Shown here: positions 44,391 through 54,900 of the stretch, piece by piece
Numbering within the stretch: position 1 is the first letter of the stretch
Layout: each line of letters starts with the position of its first letter
Origin: JANMJD01 sp963828405
GTDB taxonomy: Bacteria > Actinomycetota > Acidimicrobiia > Acidimicrobiales > Ilumatobacteraceae
DNA: 64,000 bases
Direction of reading: 5' to 3'
Assembly (NCBI GenBank): GCA_963828405.1
Contig: CAWHEG010000027.1
Span: forward strand, 1 to 64,000
Position numbers and translations under genes: made by a program
Notes under the pieces: generated by a model
What the model was told of the DNA's origin: nothing
Database searches by the model: none
What the model saw: the letters and a program-made list of their open reading frames with translations, nothing else

Positions 44391-45550
44391 GAACGGACTC
44401 CTTGGGGGTGAGCGACGCGGTTGGTCAACCGGTCGAACAGGGCGGCGTACTCGGCGGCGACGATGTCGAGCGTCATCGATCCCTCGACGTGCTCGCGCGC
44501 CGCCGTGGCGAGTTCCTTGGCGAGCACTGGATCGTGGGCGAGGCGGATGGCCGCATCGGCCATCGGTTGGGCGGCGCGGGCCGGGATCCGCAGACCCGTC
44601 TGTTCGTGGATCACGACGTCCCGGCAGCCGGGCACGTTGCTGGCCACGAGCGGCACCTCGGCCGCGGCGGCCTCGAGCAGCACCCGCGGGATTCCCTCGC
44701 GGTAGGCGGTGGGCAGCATGACCACGTCGGCGGCCGAGAGCAGGCCCGGCATGTCGGGGCAGTTGCCGCCGTACCGCACCTCGACCTCGCGCCCCTGGAA
44801 CGCCGTCACCGTCGCCGCGCGGCGGCGGTTGGGCTCCTCGGGGCCGACGATCAGGAAGACGGCCTCGCGGCCGAGCAGGCCGTCGCACAGGCGTCCCGCC
44901 TCGCAGAACTCGGCGACGCCCTTGGCCTTCAACAGGCGTGAAGCGAGCACGACGAGCCAGCGGTCGCCGATGCGGTACTGCTGGCGCATCACCGCCCCGC
45001 GATCGGAGCGCCTGGCTGCGTCGAACGTCTCGAGGCGGACCCCCGAGCCGGGGATGACGATGGCCTTGTCGGCGGGGCTCCAGCCCTTGGCGAGGAACAG
45101 GGCGTGGTCGTCGGTGTTCTGGAACACGGTGAAGTCGGCGCGGGCGACGCGTTGGGCGGCGCCGTAGGCGGAACGGAGGGCCAGCCCCTTCGGTCCGGGC
45201 GTGGAGTACGACTGGCCGGTACCGGTGACCGTGCGGGTGTACAGACCCTCGGGGTCGCGCCTGGCGGCGCGCATCGCCAGGGCGCCGGGAACGCTGTCCC
45301 AGGCATGGACCAACTGGGCTCCACGGGCGTGGCGCAGTTCGGCGATGAGCCCGGGCAGCCTGGAGAAGTCGCGGCGCACGTTGCCGCTGCCCACCGCGTG
45401 GACCGTGATGCCGTGGTCGGAGGACTCGGCCGACACGGGGGTGGCGCCGATGCCGGCGAGCTCCACGTCGATGCCGTGCTTGCGCAGCTCGGCGACCATC
45501 GGGATGCGGGAGTTGATGTCGTATGCGCCAAAGAAGATGATCTTCTTCAC
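44387..45550 (-). CDS. Glycosyltransferase family 4
   Basis: A 387-residue GT-B enzyme of the PglA/WbpX-like type. From GTG 45550 it reads MKKIIFFGAYDINSRIPMVA, then VHAWDSVPGALAMRAARR, KAIVIPGSGVRLETFDAARR, VVLASRLLKAKGVAEFCEAG, and PTAYREGIPRVLLEAAAAEV, with the two conserved glutamates of the donor site. AGGA seven bases upstream supports the start; longer frames into the upstream gap are not conserved. It overlaps the aminotransferase start (ATGA). Confidence 0.87.
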   Translation of the reverse strand: MKKIIFFGAYDINSRIPMVAELRKHGIDVELAGIGATPVSAESSDHGITVHAVGSGNVRRDFSRLPGLIAELRHARGAQLVHAWDSVPGALAMRAARRDPEGLYTRTVTGTGQSYSTPGPKGLALRSAYGAAQRVARADFTVFQNTDDHALFLAKGWSPADKAIVIPGSGVRLETFDAARRSDRGAVMRQQYRIGDRWLVVLASRLLKAKGVAEFCEAGRLCDGLLGREAVFLIVGPEEPNRRRAATVTAFQGREVEVRYGGNCPDMPGLLSAADVVMLPTAYREGIPRVLLEAAAAEVPLVASNVPGCRDVVIHEQTGLRIPARAAQPMADAAIRLAHDPVLAKELATAAREHVEGSMTLDIVAAEYAALFDRLTNRVAHPQGVRS

Positions 45551-45662
45551 GTCGTTCCTGTCGGGTGTCGCGCCCGATGCGCCGCAGGCGCCGGGGGATG
45601 AGTGGGGATGGGACCCGCGCCGCCGCCGGACTCTAGCGCAGGTGGCCGTCGGGGCCGTGAAC

Positions 45663-45691
45663 GTGGCCCACCGCCTGGCGCGGTGGGCCAC
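45663..45691. terminator. Strong hairpin between sugar transferase and glycosyltransferase genes
   Basis: Arms GTGGCCCACCGC (45663-45674) and GCGGTGGGCCAC (45680-45691) form a perfect 12-bp stem with a 5-base loop. It follows the stop of the sugar transferase (minus strand) by ~30 bp. There is no T-run, so it may terminate by another mechanism or stabilise the RNA. Confidence 0.55.
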
Positions 45692-45720
45692 TCCACAGTG
45701 AGATCGAGGACGCGGAGCCG

Positions 45721-46380
45721 TCAGGCGGCCAGGCCGAGAGCGGGGTGACCCTGCTCGTCGAGCCGGACCGGCCGGGACAGCACCGTCATCACGATGATCT
45801 TGAGGTCGAGCCGCACGCTGCGGTGCTCGGCGTACCAGCGGGCGAGCTCGAGCTTGTGGGGGAGGATGTTGTCGAGGTACTCGCGCTCCGGATCGGGGGA
45901 GGCGGCGAGCAGCTCGGACTCGTTGCGGTAGACCATCGAGGCGAGATCGGTGATCCCCGGGCGAACCTTGAGCGCCTCGTGGAACTCGTCGGGCATCATC
46001 TCCACGTAGCGGGCGACCTCGGGCCGGGGGCCGACGAGGCTCATGTCGCCGCGCAGGACGTTGAGCAGCTGGGGGAGCTCGTCGATCTTCCACGCCCGCA
46101 GACGCCGGCCCACGCGGGTGATGCGCGGGTCGCCGACCGAGGTGATCAGCGGACCGGTGTTGGAGTTGCGCATGCTGCGGAACTTCAACACGGTGAACGG
46201 CACGCCGTTGCGCCCGACGCGGGTCTGGCGATAGATGATCGGGCCGTGATCGTCGAGCCACACGGCAAGACCGGCGATGCCCATCAGGGGCAGCGCCGGG
46301 ATGATGCCGCCGGCGACGAGCAGCAGGTCGAACGCCCGCTTGACCCGCCCGCTTCGAACGTCGTTGCTTCTCATCTCCAT
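45721..46380 (-). CDS. Sugar-phosphate transferase (initiating), second copy
   Basis: A 219-residue polyprenol-phosphate sugar-phosphate transferase: a membrane hairpin (RAFDLLLVAGGIIPALPLMG), then VLKFRSMRNSNTGPLIT, WKIDELPQLLNVLRGDMSLV, GPRPEVARYVEMMP and RPGITDLASMVYRNESELLA. It resembles the WecA-unrelated UndPP-hexose transferase group (WbaP C-terminal/PglC). The start at ATG 46380 gives the short, PglC-like form; the upstream frame has no similarity. A second initiating enzyme suggests two glycans or two first sugars in this locus. Confidence 0.87.
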   Translation of the reverse strand: MEMRSNDVRSGRVKRAFDLLLVAGGIIPALPLMGIAGLAVWLDDHGPIIYRQTRVGRNGVPFTVLKFRSMRNSNTGPLITSVGDPRITRVGRRLRAWKIDELPQLLNVLRGDMSLVGPRPEVARYVEMMPDEFHEALKVRPGITDLASMVYRNESELLAASPDPEREYLDNILPHKLELARWYAEHRSVRLDLKIIVMTVLSRPVRLDEQGHPALGLAA

Positions 46381-46482
46381 CCTCCGAAACTCTGGGGCCG
46401 CGTCCGCCGTCGACCATGGTGAACTGTTTGTGAACTGGTGTGAACAGCATCGGGCCCACGGGCGGATCCTGCAACGGGACAT

Positions 46483-46546
46483 CCGGACCATCTCTCGCGA
46501 AACTTCGCGGAGTGGTGGTGCGAACACAACGTAGGTCGAACGACCT
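46483..46546. promoter_or_regulatory. Intergenic region with weak locus motif and two palindromes
   Basis: CCGGACCATCTC (46483-46494) is a weaker match to the locus motif. Two short palindromes follow: CGCGAA-AC-TTCGCG (46496-46509) and AGGTCG-AA-CGACCT (46533-46546). They lie between the divergent starts of the sugar transferase (46380) and the tyrosine phosphatase (46585) and could be operators. Confidence 0.4.
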
Positions 46547-46584
46547 GACTCGCCGTGATGGGCGATGACCTCTAGCCTCCGGGG

Positions 46585-47289
46585 GTGGCCAAGATGCGCT
46601 GGTTCGACCGTTCGCGGGGAGCCCACGTGCGGTCCCCGTCCTCCCGGCTACCGGGGGCCCAAGCGCCGCGCCCGGCGGCGACGCGGCCGCTCGACGTGCC
46701 CGTCGAGGACGACGAGGACCGCCGCCATGGGTGGAAGGTCCTCGTCGTCTGCACGGCGAACGTCTCGCGTTCCCCGCTCGCCGAGGCCGCCCTCCGACGC
46801 CACCTGCGGGCGGCCGGCATCCCGGCCGTCGTCCGTTCGGCCGGGACGATGGCCACCGAACTGGGTGTCGACGAGCGGATGGTCGAGGCCGGCTACGAGA
46901 TCGGTGTCGACATCACCGACCACCGCCCCCGCCGGCTCACGGGGGACCTGATCGACACCGAGGGGGGCGATCTCCTGATCGGCCTGTCACGTGAGCACCT
47001 ACGCGAGATCGTCTCGTTGGACGACACCGCCTGGACGCGGACCTTCACCCTCAAGGAGCTGGTCCGCCGGGCCGAGGCCAACCGCGGCGAGCTCGGCCGC
47101 GATCCGGCCCGTTGGACGTCGTGGCTCGGCGAGGGCCGCGACATCCGTCGACTCCTCGGTGAAGATCCGGCCGACGACGTCAAGGACCCCTACCGCAAGT
47201 CGGCAGAGCTCCACCGCGAGGTCGCCGGGGAGATCGACGATCTGTGCCGGCGCACGGTGGCGACGCTGTTCGAGGCGATCACGCCCTGA
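46585..47289 (+). CDS. Low-molecular-weight protein tyrosine phosphatase
   Basis: A 234-residue LMW-PTP. The catalytic loop C-x5-R-S is in VLVVCTANVSRSPLAEAALR near residue 56; the general acid aspartate is in DDVKDPYRKS near the C-terminus. GTG 46585 is the first start and adds a ~45-residue basic leader not seen in short family members; ATG 46594 and later starts are possible. It would dephosphorylate the BY-kinases of this locus, the usual Wzb/Wzc-type pairing. Its 3' end overlaps the convergent phosphoesterase gene by about 11 bp. Confidence 0.87.
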   Translation: MAKMRWFDRSRGAHVRSPSSRLPGAQAPRPAATRPLDVPVEDDEDRRHGWKVLVVCTANVSRSPLAEAALRRHLRAAGIPAVVRSAGTMATELGVDERMVEAGYEIGVDITDHRPRRLTGDLIDTEGGDLLIGLSREHLREIVSLDDTAWTRTFTLKELVRRAEANRGELGRDPARWTSWLGEGRDIRRLLGEDPADDVKDPYRKSAELHREVAGEIDDLCRRTVATLFEAITP

Positions 47290-48287
47290 CCTTCGGGGTG
47301 CAACGGGCCGAGCCGCTGTCGCTGAACGACTGCCCGGCGATCGGGCGGAAGGCCCATTCGTAGGAATCGGCGGACAGGTGCAGCTCGAGCACGCCGAACG
47401 TGTCGGCGTTGCGGACGGCGCTGTTGGGCTCCTCGGAGTCGAAGTCGCGCAGGCCCCTGCCACCGGTGCCGACGACGAACTGGCGTGGCCCGGAGGGATC
47501 CGGCCGGCCCGACGGATCCTGCGGTTCGAAGCGTTCGTAGTCGTGGTCGTGCCCGGCGAGCACGACATCGGCGCCATGGCCGGCGAGCACCTCCCAGAAC
47601 ACCTCGAAGTCGTCCGACGAGCCGTGGACCCCCGACGAGAACCGTGGCTTGTGCCAGTAGGCGGCCAGGCAGGTGGACGGATGCCGGTCGAGGTCGTCGC
47701 GCAGCCAGGCCACCTGGGCGGACCCGTCGTCGCACCCGCCCACCTCGTCGCACTCGCTGTTCAACGCCACGACGTGCCACGCCCCCAGGTCGTAGCTGTA
47801 CCAGCCCTGAGCCAGGGCTTCCGGCCGACTCGCCGAAGTAGGCGTAGTACGGGGCGGCGCCCTTCGAGTGGTAGTCGTGGTTGCCGGGAGCGGGCCTGGT
47901 GCGGTCGCGCAGCGATCCCCAGGCGGGGTCGTAGCAGTCGGCGAACTGCTGCGCCGAGCCGTCCTCGTAGGCGTGGTCGCCGAGCGTGGCGACGATCGCC
48001 GACGGATCGTCGACCAGCGCGGCAGTGGCCGCTGCCCGGTCGTCGTCCGGGCAGGAGGCGATGTCGCCGACGGCGACGAGCACGGCCGGCCCGGTGTCCA
48101 CGGGGTCGGTCGGCAGCGGGCCGGGGGTCGGGGGAGTCGTCGAGCCGGTCGACGGGAGCACCGTCGGCGTGGACCCGGGCTCCGAGGTGGCCGAGGTGGC
48201 CGACGTCGACCCCGTCGCGGTCCGCGGAGCTGGTTGCGACGAGCACCCGACGGCCACTGCGGCGACCAGCAGCATCGCCACCCGCAT
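47279..48287 (-). pseudogene. Lipoprotein metallophosphoesterase, frameshifted
   Basis: From ATG 48287 there is a signal peptide with lipobox (LLVAAVAVGC), a Thr/Ser/Pro-rich linker and a calcineurin-like phosphoesterase: VAVGDIASCPDDDR (metal ligands), VATLGDHAYEDG, APGNHDYH, then after the break YWHKPRFSSG and VVLAGHDHDYERFEP. At about 47804 one extra base separates the two halves (YFGESAGSPGSG and WYSYDLGAWHVVALNS), which otherwise join perfectly. All catalytic motifs are present, so an assembly error is likely. Family members resemble purple acid phosphatases. A strong copy of the locus motif sits 33 bp upstream of its start. Confidence 0.75.
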
Positions 48288-48319
48288 CGGTCGGGATGGA
48301 CGCCGGTAGGGCAGTCTTT

Positions 48320-48333
48320 CCGGCCCATTTCGG
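48320..48333. promoter_or_regulatory. Recurrent polysaccharide-locus motif, copy 5
   Basis: CCGGCCCATTTCGG, between the divergent starts at 48287 (minus) and 48538 (plus). A -10-like TACTGT for the plus strand is at 48367-48372. Confidence 0.5.
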
Positions 48334-48537
48334 GCGATGCGGTGCGGCCTCAGGATCACATCCCCATACTGTACGGTGCGTGGCGACTGCGTCACACCAG
48401 CGCGATCTCCCTGACGATGGGCTAACTGGCATCCTTCTCCTATCGACGAGGAGAGCGCACACTGGATCAGACCTGCACGGACTGGTCGCCGCGCGCTCGC
48501 CGACACCTGGCGACGATCGAGGGAGAGGAGGACGAAG

Positions 48538-50304
48538 ATGACCGCAGCAGTCGTGCACGACCCGGATCCCCCGACCACGACCCCGTCACCCTCCGCCGGG
48601 CCACCTGCCGCCGGGCCACCTGCCGCCGGGCCACCTGCCGCCGGGCGTACCTCGACGGCTCGCGGCGCAGCATGGTCGACCCTCGCCTACGTCGTCATCG
48701 GCGTCGGCCAGCTCCTCGTGATGAGCGCCCTGGGCCACCACGGCGACCTCACCGGTGACAACAAGAACATCATCGCCGCCAGCCTGGTGATCATCGCCTT
48801 CGGCAAGATCTTCACGACGACCGGAGTCGGTCCGGCGATCGTGCAACGCGAGGATCTGCGCCGTGAGCACCTCGAGACCGGGTTCCTGCTCTCGCTGGGC
48901 ACGGGCGTGATCGCCCTCGGAGCGCTCGGTCTCGGTGCCCCGGTGATCGCCTCGTTCTTCCACAACGACCGCCTGGTCCCCCTGCTCTGGGTGCTGGGAC
49001 TGGCGACCTTCATCCAGTCCTCGGGCATCGTCGCCGAGGGCGTCCTGCAGCGGGAGTTCCGCTTCCGCGCCCTGGCGATCGCCGAGATCGTCAGCTCGGG
49101 CGTCGGCTTCGTCGGCCTGGGCGTCGTGTTCGCCCTAGGCGGCGCCGGGATCTGGACGCTCGTGCTCGCCAACCTCGTCCAGGCGGTGATGAAGGCGGCG
49201 ATGGTCCTCGCCGCCACCCGTCATCCGATCGGATGGCGCGTCGACCGCACCGCCGGTCGAGAGCTCGGCCGTTTCGCCACCGGGTTCACTTTGGCCAAGA
49301 TCTTCAACTTCGCCGGGGTCAACGGCGACAACGCGGTCATCGGCAACCAACTGCCCAACCAGCTGGGCAACTACTCCCAGGCGTATCAACTGCTCGCCAT
49401 GCCGGCGATGTTCTTCGGTCAGATCGTCGACCGGGTGCTTTTCCCGGTCATGGCCCGCATGCAGACCGACCTCCCCCGCCTCGCCCAGACCTACCGGCGG
49501 GGTGTCGCGGCGATCGCCGTGGTCACCGGCCCCGGCGGTGCGCTGATCTTCGTGCTCGCCCCCGAGATCGTCCACCTCGTCTACGGCGCGAACTCCTCCG
49601 ACGTCGTCAACCCGCTGCGCGCCTTCGCCCTCGGGCTCACCCTGCGCACCGGGTACAAGATCTCCGACTCGCTCGCCCGCTCGTCGGGCACCGTCTTCAA
49701 GCGGGCCAAGCGCCAGGCGGTCTACGCCGTGCTGGTCATCGTCGGCGCCTACGTCGGCCACTTCTGGGGGATCACCGCCTCGGCCATCGGCGTGCTGATC
49801 GCCCTGCTGGCCAACTACCTGCTGATGGCCGACCTCAGCCTGCGCACCACCGGGCTGACCTGGAGTGCATTCGCCGGCGCCCATCGGCGGGGAGCGATCC
49901 TCGGGGTGCTGACCGGTGCCGTCACCCTGCTCGTCACCGTGCCGCTGCGGCGCGCCGAGGTGAACTTCCTGCTGGTGATGGGTGCCGGACTCCTGGCCAC
50001 CGCGGTGCTGCTCGGCGCGTTGGTGGTCGTCAAGCGTGATCTGGTCCTCGGCGACGTGGCGTGGCTGATCTCGGGCCGGTCCGCCCGCCAGGCGAAGCCC
50101 GGCGGTCCGACCGGATCTGTGACGCCGGCCTCGGCCCGGACCCGGACCAGCCTCGTCGAGCGACTCCAGAACAACGAGATCGACCTCTTGGCCGCGGCCG
50201 ACGCGCTGGCCAAGGGACCGACCGCCGGGCGGCGGAACATGCGACCAACCCCCCGACCCGCGTCCGGCGCGGCAGTCACTGACCGAGGAGCCAAGCGTGG
50301 GTGA
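48538..50304 (+). CDS. Wzx-like polysaccharide flippase (MOP superfamily)
   Basis: A 588-residue polytopic protein of the polysaccharide-transporter group. Helices run from WSTLAYVVIGVGQLLVMSAL to LLATAVLLGALVVVKRD. Characteristic blocks are FGKIFTTTGVGPAIVQREDL, GVLQREFRFRALAIAEIVSS and SQAYQLLAMPAMFFGQIVDR. It would move the lipid-linked repeat unit across the membrane. GAGAGGAGG before ATG 48538 is a strong ribosome binding site. The N-terminal tail carries a GPPAA pentapeptide repeat, and the C-terminal ~90 residues are cytoplasmic and polar. Its stop overlaps the start of the next gene by 8 bp. Confidence 0.87.
   Translation: MTAAVVHDPDPPTTTPSPSAGPPAAGPPAAGPPAAGRTSTARGAAWSTLAYVVIGVGQLLVMSALGHHGDLTGDNKNIIAASLVIIAFGKIFTTTGVGPAIVQREDLRREHLETGFLLSLGTGVIALGALGLGAPVIASFFHNDRLVPLLWVLGLATFIQSSGIVAEGVLQREFRFRALAIAEIVSSGVGFVGLGVVFALGGAGIWTLVLANLVQAVMKAAMVLAATRHPIGWRVDRTAGRELGRFATGFTLAKIFNFAGVNGDNAVIGNQLPNQLGNYSQAYQLLAMPAMFFGQIVDRVLFPVMARMQTDLPRLAQTYRRGVAAIAVVTGPGGALIFVLAPEIVHLVYGANSSDVVNPLRAFALGLTLRTGYKISDSLARSSGTVFKRAKRQAVYAVLVIVGAYVGHFWGITASAIGVLIALLANYLLMADLSLRTTGLTWSAFAGAHRRGAILGVLTGAVTLLVTVPLRRAEVNFLLVMGAGLLATAVLLGALVVVKRDLVLGDVAWLISGRSARQAKPGGPTGSVTPASARTRTSLVERLQNNEIDLLAAADALAKGPTAGRRNMRPTPRPASGAAVTDRGAKRG
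48595..48645 (+). repeat. 15-bp tandem repeat in the flippase N-terminus
   Basis: Three exact copies of GCCGGGCCACCTGCC plus a 6-bp partial copy, coding for repeated GPPAA. A change in copy number would stay in frame. Confidence 0.8.
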
Positions 50305-51784
50305 CCGCCCCCTGACCCATCAGCTGATCGAACGGTTCAACGACGACGGCGTGGCGTGGTGCCACTGGAAGTCGAACCGCGACCTCGCCGAGTCGATGGA
50401 CGGCTCGACCGACCTCGACCTGCTCGTCGACTCGGCCCGGCTCACCGACGTCTACGCGGCGTTCGCCTCGCTCGGCTTCCGCCGCGGCCAGGTCGCCGGA
50501 AGCCGCGTCGACATCGGGCTCGAGGACTTCCTCGGCGAGTGCCACGCCACCGGCAACCTCGTCCACATCCACACGCACTGGCGGCTCGTCTCGGGCGAGG
50601 CCCACCACAAGCGCTTCCGCATCCCCTGTGAACGGCTGATCCTCGACACCCGCCAGCGGGGCGAGATCGAAGGGACGTGGACCACCCACCCGGCCGCCGA
50701 GGTCGTGCTGCTGGCCATCCGCACCGGGCTCAAGCTTCGCTGGCGCGACCGCCTGGGCCTGCTGGTCGGCCACAGGACCGGCATCGCCGACATCGGCGAC
50801 GAGCTCGACTGGCTCGTTGCCCGCTCGACCACCGCGGACGTGCGCCGCTTCGCCGGGCGGATGCTCGGCCCGAAGGCGGCCGCCGCGGCGATCGAGCTCG
50901 CCCAGTCGGGCCCGTCGACCCGCCGGCTGCTCCGCCTCCGCCGTGCCGTGCAGGCCGATCTCGCCATCCAGACGTCGCTGCGCGGTCCCGCCGCCCGCCT
51001 CGAGCGCTGGAAGCGGGAGGGGATCTGGCTGCGCCGGGGCATCGCCCGCCACTACCTCCCGCGGCCCGTGCTGCTCGGCCGCGGTGGTCCGGCCGGCGGC
51101 CTGCTCGTGGCGATCATCGGCTCCGACGGCAGCGGCAAGTCGACCGTCGTCAAGGGGCTGCACAAGTGGTTCTCGCTGAAGATCGACACGCTGCCGATCT
51201 ACTTCGGCTCCGGCGACGGCAACCGTTCGCTGATCCTCAAGCCGTTCAAGCTGGTGCTCGGGATGCGCCGGCGCGACGGCCTCGAGGGCGCCTCGAACAC
51301 CGACGACGATCCGGGCCGGCTGAGCAGGCGGCCGAGCCCGACCCGCGTCGTGTGGGCCCTGGCCGTCTCGATCGAGAAGCGCAGGACCCTGCGGCGGGCC
51401 TTCAAGGCGCGTACCCGCGGGATGCTGGTGATCGCCGACCGCTACCCGCAGACGCAGATCCCCGGGATCAACGACGGCCCGCAGCTGCGCGCCTGGGCCG
51501 AGTCGGCCTCGCGTATGGAGCGGCGGATCTCGGCATGGGAGGCGGTGCCGTACGAGCGCGCCCACCGCTTCCCGCCCGACCTGATCCTGCGGATGAAGGT
51601 CAGCCCGGAGGTGGCGGCGACCCGGCGCCCGGAACACGATCCCGACGACCTCAAACGCCGGATCCGGATCGTGGGGAGCCTGGAGTTCCCCGATTCGTTG
51701 CACGGCGTCGTCGAGATCGACGCCGACCAGACCCAGGACGAGGTGTTCGCCGCGGCGCGGCGAGCGATCTTCGACCACATGTAG
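50297..51784 (+). CDS. Nucleotidyltransferase-like and P-loop kinase fusion protein
   Basis: A 495-residue two-domain protein. The N-terminal half resembles the aminoglycoside/NTP_transf_5 nucleotidyltransferase fold: WCHWKSNRDLAESMDGSTDL then DLLVDSARLTDVYAAFASLG. The C-terminal half is a thymidylate kinase-like P-loop domain with Walker A IIGSDGSGKSTVVKGLHKW near residue 273, VIADRYPQTQIPG (DRY-type magnesium site) and KVSPEVAATRRPEHDPDDLK. Such fusions are found in actinobacterial exopolysaccharide clusters, but their substrate is unknown; phosphorylation of a sugar or lipid carrier is one possibility. GTG 50297 follows GAGGAG. It overlaps the flippase gene by 8 bp. Confidence 0.78.
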   Translation: MGDRPLTHQLIERFNDDGVAWCHWKSNRDLAESMDGSTDLDLLVDSARLTDVYAAFASLGFRRGQVAGSRVDIGLEDFLGECHATGNLVHIHTHWRLVSGEAHHKRFRIPCERLILDTRQRGEIEGTWTTHPAAEVVLLAIRTGLKLRWRDRLGLLVGHRTGIADIGDELDWLVARSTTADVRRFAGRMLGPKAAAAAIELAQSGPSTRRLLRLRRAVQADLAIQTSLRGPAARLERWKREGIWLRRGIARHYLPRPVLLGRGGPAGGLLVAIIGSDGSGKSTVVKGLHKWFSLKIDTLPIYFGSGDGNRSLILKPFKLVLGMRRRDGLEGASNTDDDPGRLSRRPSPTRVVWALAVSIEKRRTLRRAFKARTRGMLVIADRYPQTQIPGINDGPQLRAWAESASRMERRISAWEAVPYERAHRFPPDLILRMKVSPEVAATRRPEHDPDDLKRRIRIVGSLEFPDSLHGVVEIDADQTQDEVFAAARRAIFDHM

Positions 51785-51832
51785 AGCCGACCGGCAGGAC
51801 GAGATGGCGCCGGCGAGGATGAACAGGCGAGA

Positions 51833-51922
51833 ATGAACGAGGCGATGGTGGAAGAGACGATGGTGGACGAGGCGATGGTGGACAAGGCGACGATGAACGA
51901 GGCGACGATGAACGAGGCAGTT
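51833..51922 (+). repeat. Imperfect tandem repeats with six in-frame ATG codons
   Basis: Repeats of about 15 bp encode MNEA, MVEET, MVDEA, MVDKAT, MNEAT and MNEAV. ATG codons are at 51833, 51845, 51860, 51875, 51893 and 51908, each preceded by a GA-rich stretch that could act as a weak ribosome binding site. A ladder of possible starts for the PKD protein results. Confidence 0.7.
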
Positions 51923-54900
51923 GCGGCGACGGTGACCGGTCGTCACGGTGGTGGAGACGGTGCCCTTCGCGGCCAGGAGGGCCGCCCGACCCGCCGCTGG
52001 GTCTCCCGCACCGCAGTCGGCACGGCGGTCGCCATGCTGGCGTCGCTGGTCGGGGTGCTGGTCGGGGTGCCTGCGGCGTCGGCCGCCCCCTGGCTGTCGT
52101 TCGTCAGATCGATCCAGACCCGGCCGTTCGTCGGTACGACCACCTCGATGGGTGACGACGAGGGTCTCGCCTACGTGCCCGCCAACGACACCCTGTGGGC
52201 GATCGACGACTCGCCCGGACGCCTGTACGAGGTCAACCGCACCACCGGCGCGCTGGGCCAGGTGATCCCCAACGCCGCGTTCCAGGCGACCACCAACTAC
52301 GCCGGCACCGGCGAGACCGCCGGTCAGTGGCGGGTGAAGGACCTCGAGGCAGTGGCCTACGACGCGATCACCGACACCCTCTACGCCTTCAGCGGGACCT
52401 GCTGCACCGTCAACGAGCAACCCACCGTGTTCCGGCTCACCCGGCCCAGCACCTCGGCGGCATTCGCCCTCGAATCGTGGCAGCCGCTCGCCGCGCCCTA
52501 CAACGACCTGTCGGGCGCCGGCTTCCGCAACGGCGAGCTGTGGGTGGCGATGGGCAAGACGATCGTCCGGTACGACTACGCGACCAACACCGCCACATCA
52601 CCGTTCACGCTCACCGGAGCGCCGAGCGCGATCTACGGCATCGGTTTCAACCCCTCGGGCAGTGAGATGTGGCTGGTCGGCTCCAGTGCTCGGCTGACGA
52701 AGTTCGACTGGGCGACCAAGACGCCCGTCCCCGGATACTCGTTCGCCACGTACTCGTTCGGGGTCAACGACCCGCGCGCCGTCGAGTTGATCGGCACCCA
52801 GCTGTTCCTCGCCGACGGGTACGACTACTACCCGGCTGGCAGCACCTCGGCGTTCGGGATCCGCGTGTTCGACCTGGTCGACGCCACCGTGACCGCCCCG
52901 GTGGCCTCGTTCACGGCCACGCCGACGTCGGGGGCCTCCCCGCTCACCGTCGTCTTCACCGACACCTCGACGAACATCCCGGTGTCGTGGTCGTGGGCGT
53001 TCGGCGACGGCACCACCTCGAAGTCCCACAGCCCGACGAAGATCTACTCGACCCCGGGGATCTACTACGCGACGCTCACCGCCACCAATCCCGGCGGGTC
53101 GAGCACCTCGGTCCCCGTGGCGATCAACGTCGGCAACGTGCCGGTGGCCTCGTTCACCAGATCGGTCTCGGTGGGCGCGGTCCCGCTGACGGTCACCTTC
53201 ACCGATACGTCGACCAACTCCCCGACGGCATGGTCGTGGAACTTCGGCGACGGCTCCGCGCCGGGCACCACCCAGACCGCGACGCACGTCTTCCAGGACC
53301 CGGGCGTCTACAACGTGACGCTGACCGCGACGAACGCCAACGGCTCCAACACCTCGGGCTCGCAGACGGTGAGCGTCACCACGACCGGCGGGGCGCTGAC
53401 GACCACGTTCATCGCCACCGAGGATGCCTCGATCGATCAGACGGTGACCATCCCCAAGCCGACGGCGACGAACCTCTACAACCTGAATTCGACGACGGCG
53501 GCCAAGCGCTCGTACATCAAGTTCGCCGTGGCCGGCCTCAACGGAGCGGTCACCGCCGCGAAGCTCCGGCTGTGGGTCACCGACGGCACCGACAACGGCG
53601 CCCCCTGGTACCTGCTCGATACGAACGCGTGGTCGCAATCGACGATCACGTACGCCAACGCACCTCCGGTCAACGGCCCGCTCGTGGGTGATCCTGGTGT
53701 GGTGCCATTGAGCGCCTGGCTCGAGGTCGACGTCACGAGCGCCGTCGCCGGCGACGGTACGTACAGCTTCGCCAACATCCCCCAGTCGACCAACCAGGAG
53801 CGCTACACGTCGACCGAAGGGGTCGACAAGCCCCAACTGGTGATCACGACCAACGTGGGCGGCGCCGGGTTCGTGCCGGCCTCGTCGTTCACCACATCGG
53901 CGTCGGCGGGCACCGCGCCGCTCGCGGTCACGTTCACCGACACCTCGACCAACAGTCCGACCTCGTGGTCGTGGAACTTCGGCGACGGTTCTCCGGTGTC
54001 GACGCTGCAGAACCCGTCGCACACCTTCACGACCGCCGGCGTCCGCAACGTGACCCTGACGGCGACGAACGCCGCCGGATCGAACACGTCGGTCGCCCAG
54101 GCGATCACGGTGAACGCACCCCCGGCGGCGCCGGTGGCGTCGTTCACCAAGTCGGCGTCGTCGGGCCCGGCGCCGCTGACCGTCGGCTTCAGCGACACCT
54201 CGACCAATTCGCCCACGGCGTGGTCGTGGAACTTCGGCGACGGCTCGCCCGTCTCGCTCGAGCAGTTCCCGACCCACACCTACACGGCGGCAGGCTCGTA
54301 CAACGTCACCCTCACGGCGACCAACGAGATCGGCTCGAACACCTCGTCGGTGCAGGTGGTGACGGTCTCGGCCGGGTCGGTGGCACCAGTGGCGTCGTTC
54401 ACGAAGTCGGCGTCGTCGGGCACCGCGCCCCTGGCGGTGACGTTCACCGACACCTCGACGAACTCGCCGACGTCGTGGTCGTGGAACTTCGGCGACGGTA
54501 CTCCGGTGTCGACGCTGCAGAACCCGTCGCATACGTTCACCGGTGCGGGGACGTTCAACGTGACGCTGACGGCGACGAACGCCGCCGGCTCCAACACGTC
54601 GACGTCGCAGCCCGTCTCGGTCACATCGTCGGGAACGGTGACCACGACCTTCATCCCCTCGGAGGACGCCTCGGTCGACCAGAAGGTGAAGACCGCCAGG
54701 CCGACGGCAACGACGCTGAACAACCTGGTCTCGACGTCCTCCGCCAGGCGCTCGTACATCAAGTTCGCCGTGTCCGGGCTCGGTGCGACCGTCAGCAACG
54801 CCAAGCTCAGACTGTGGGTCACCAACGGGACCAGCAACGGTGCCCGCTGGTATCTGCTGGACACCAACGCCTGGTCCCAGGCGACGATCACCTTCGCCAA

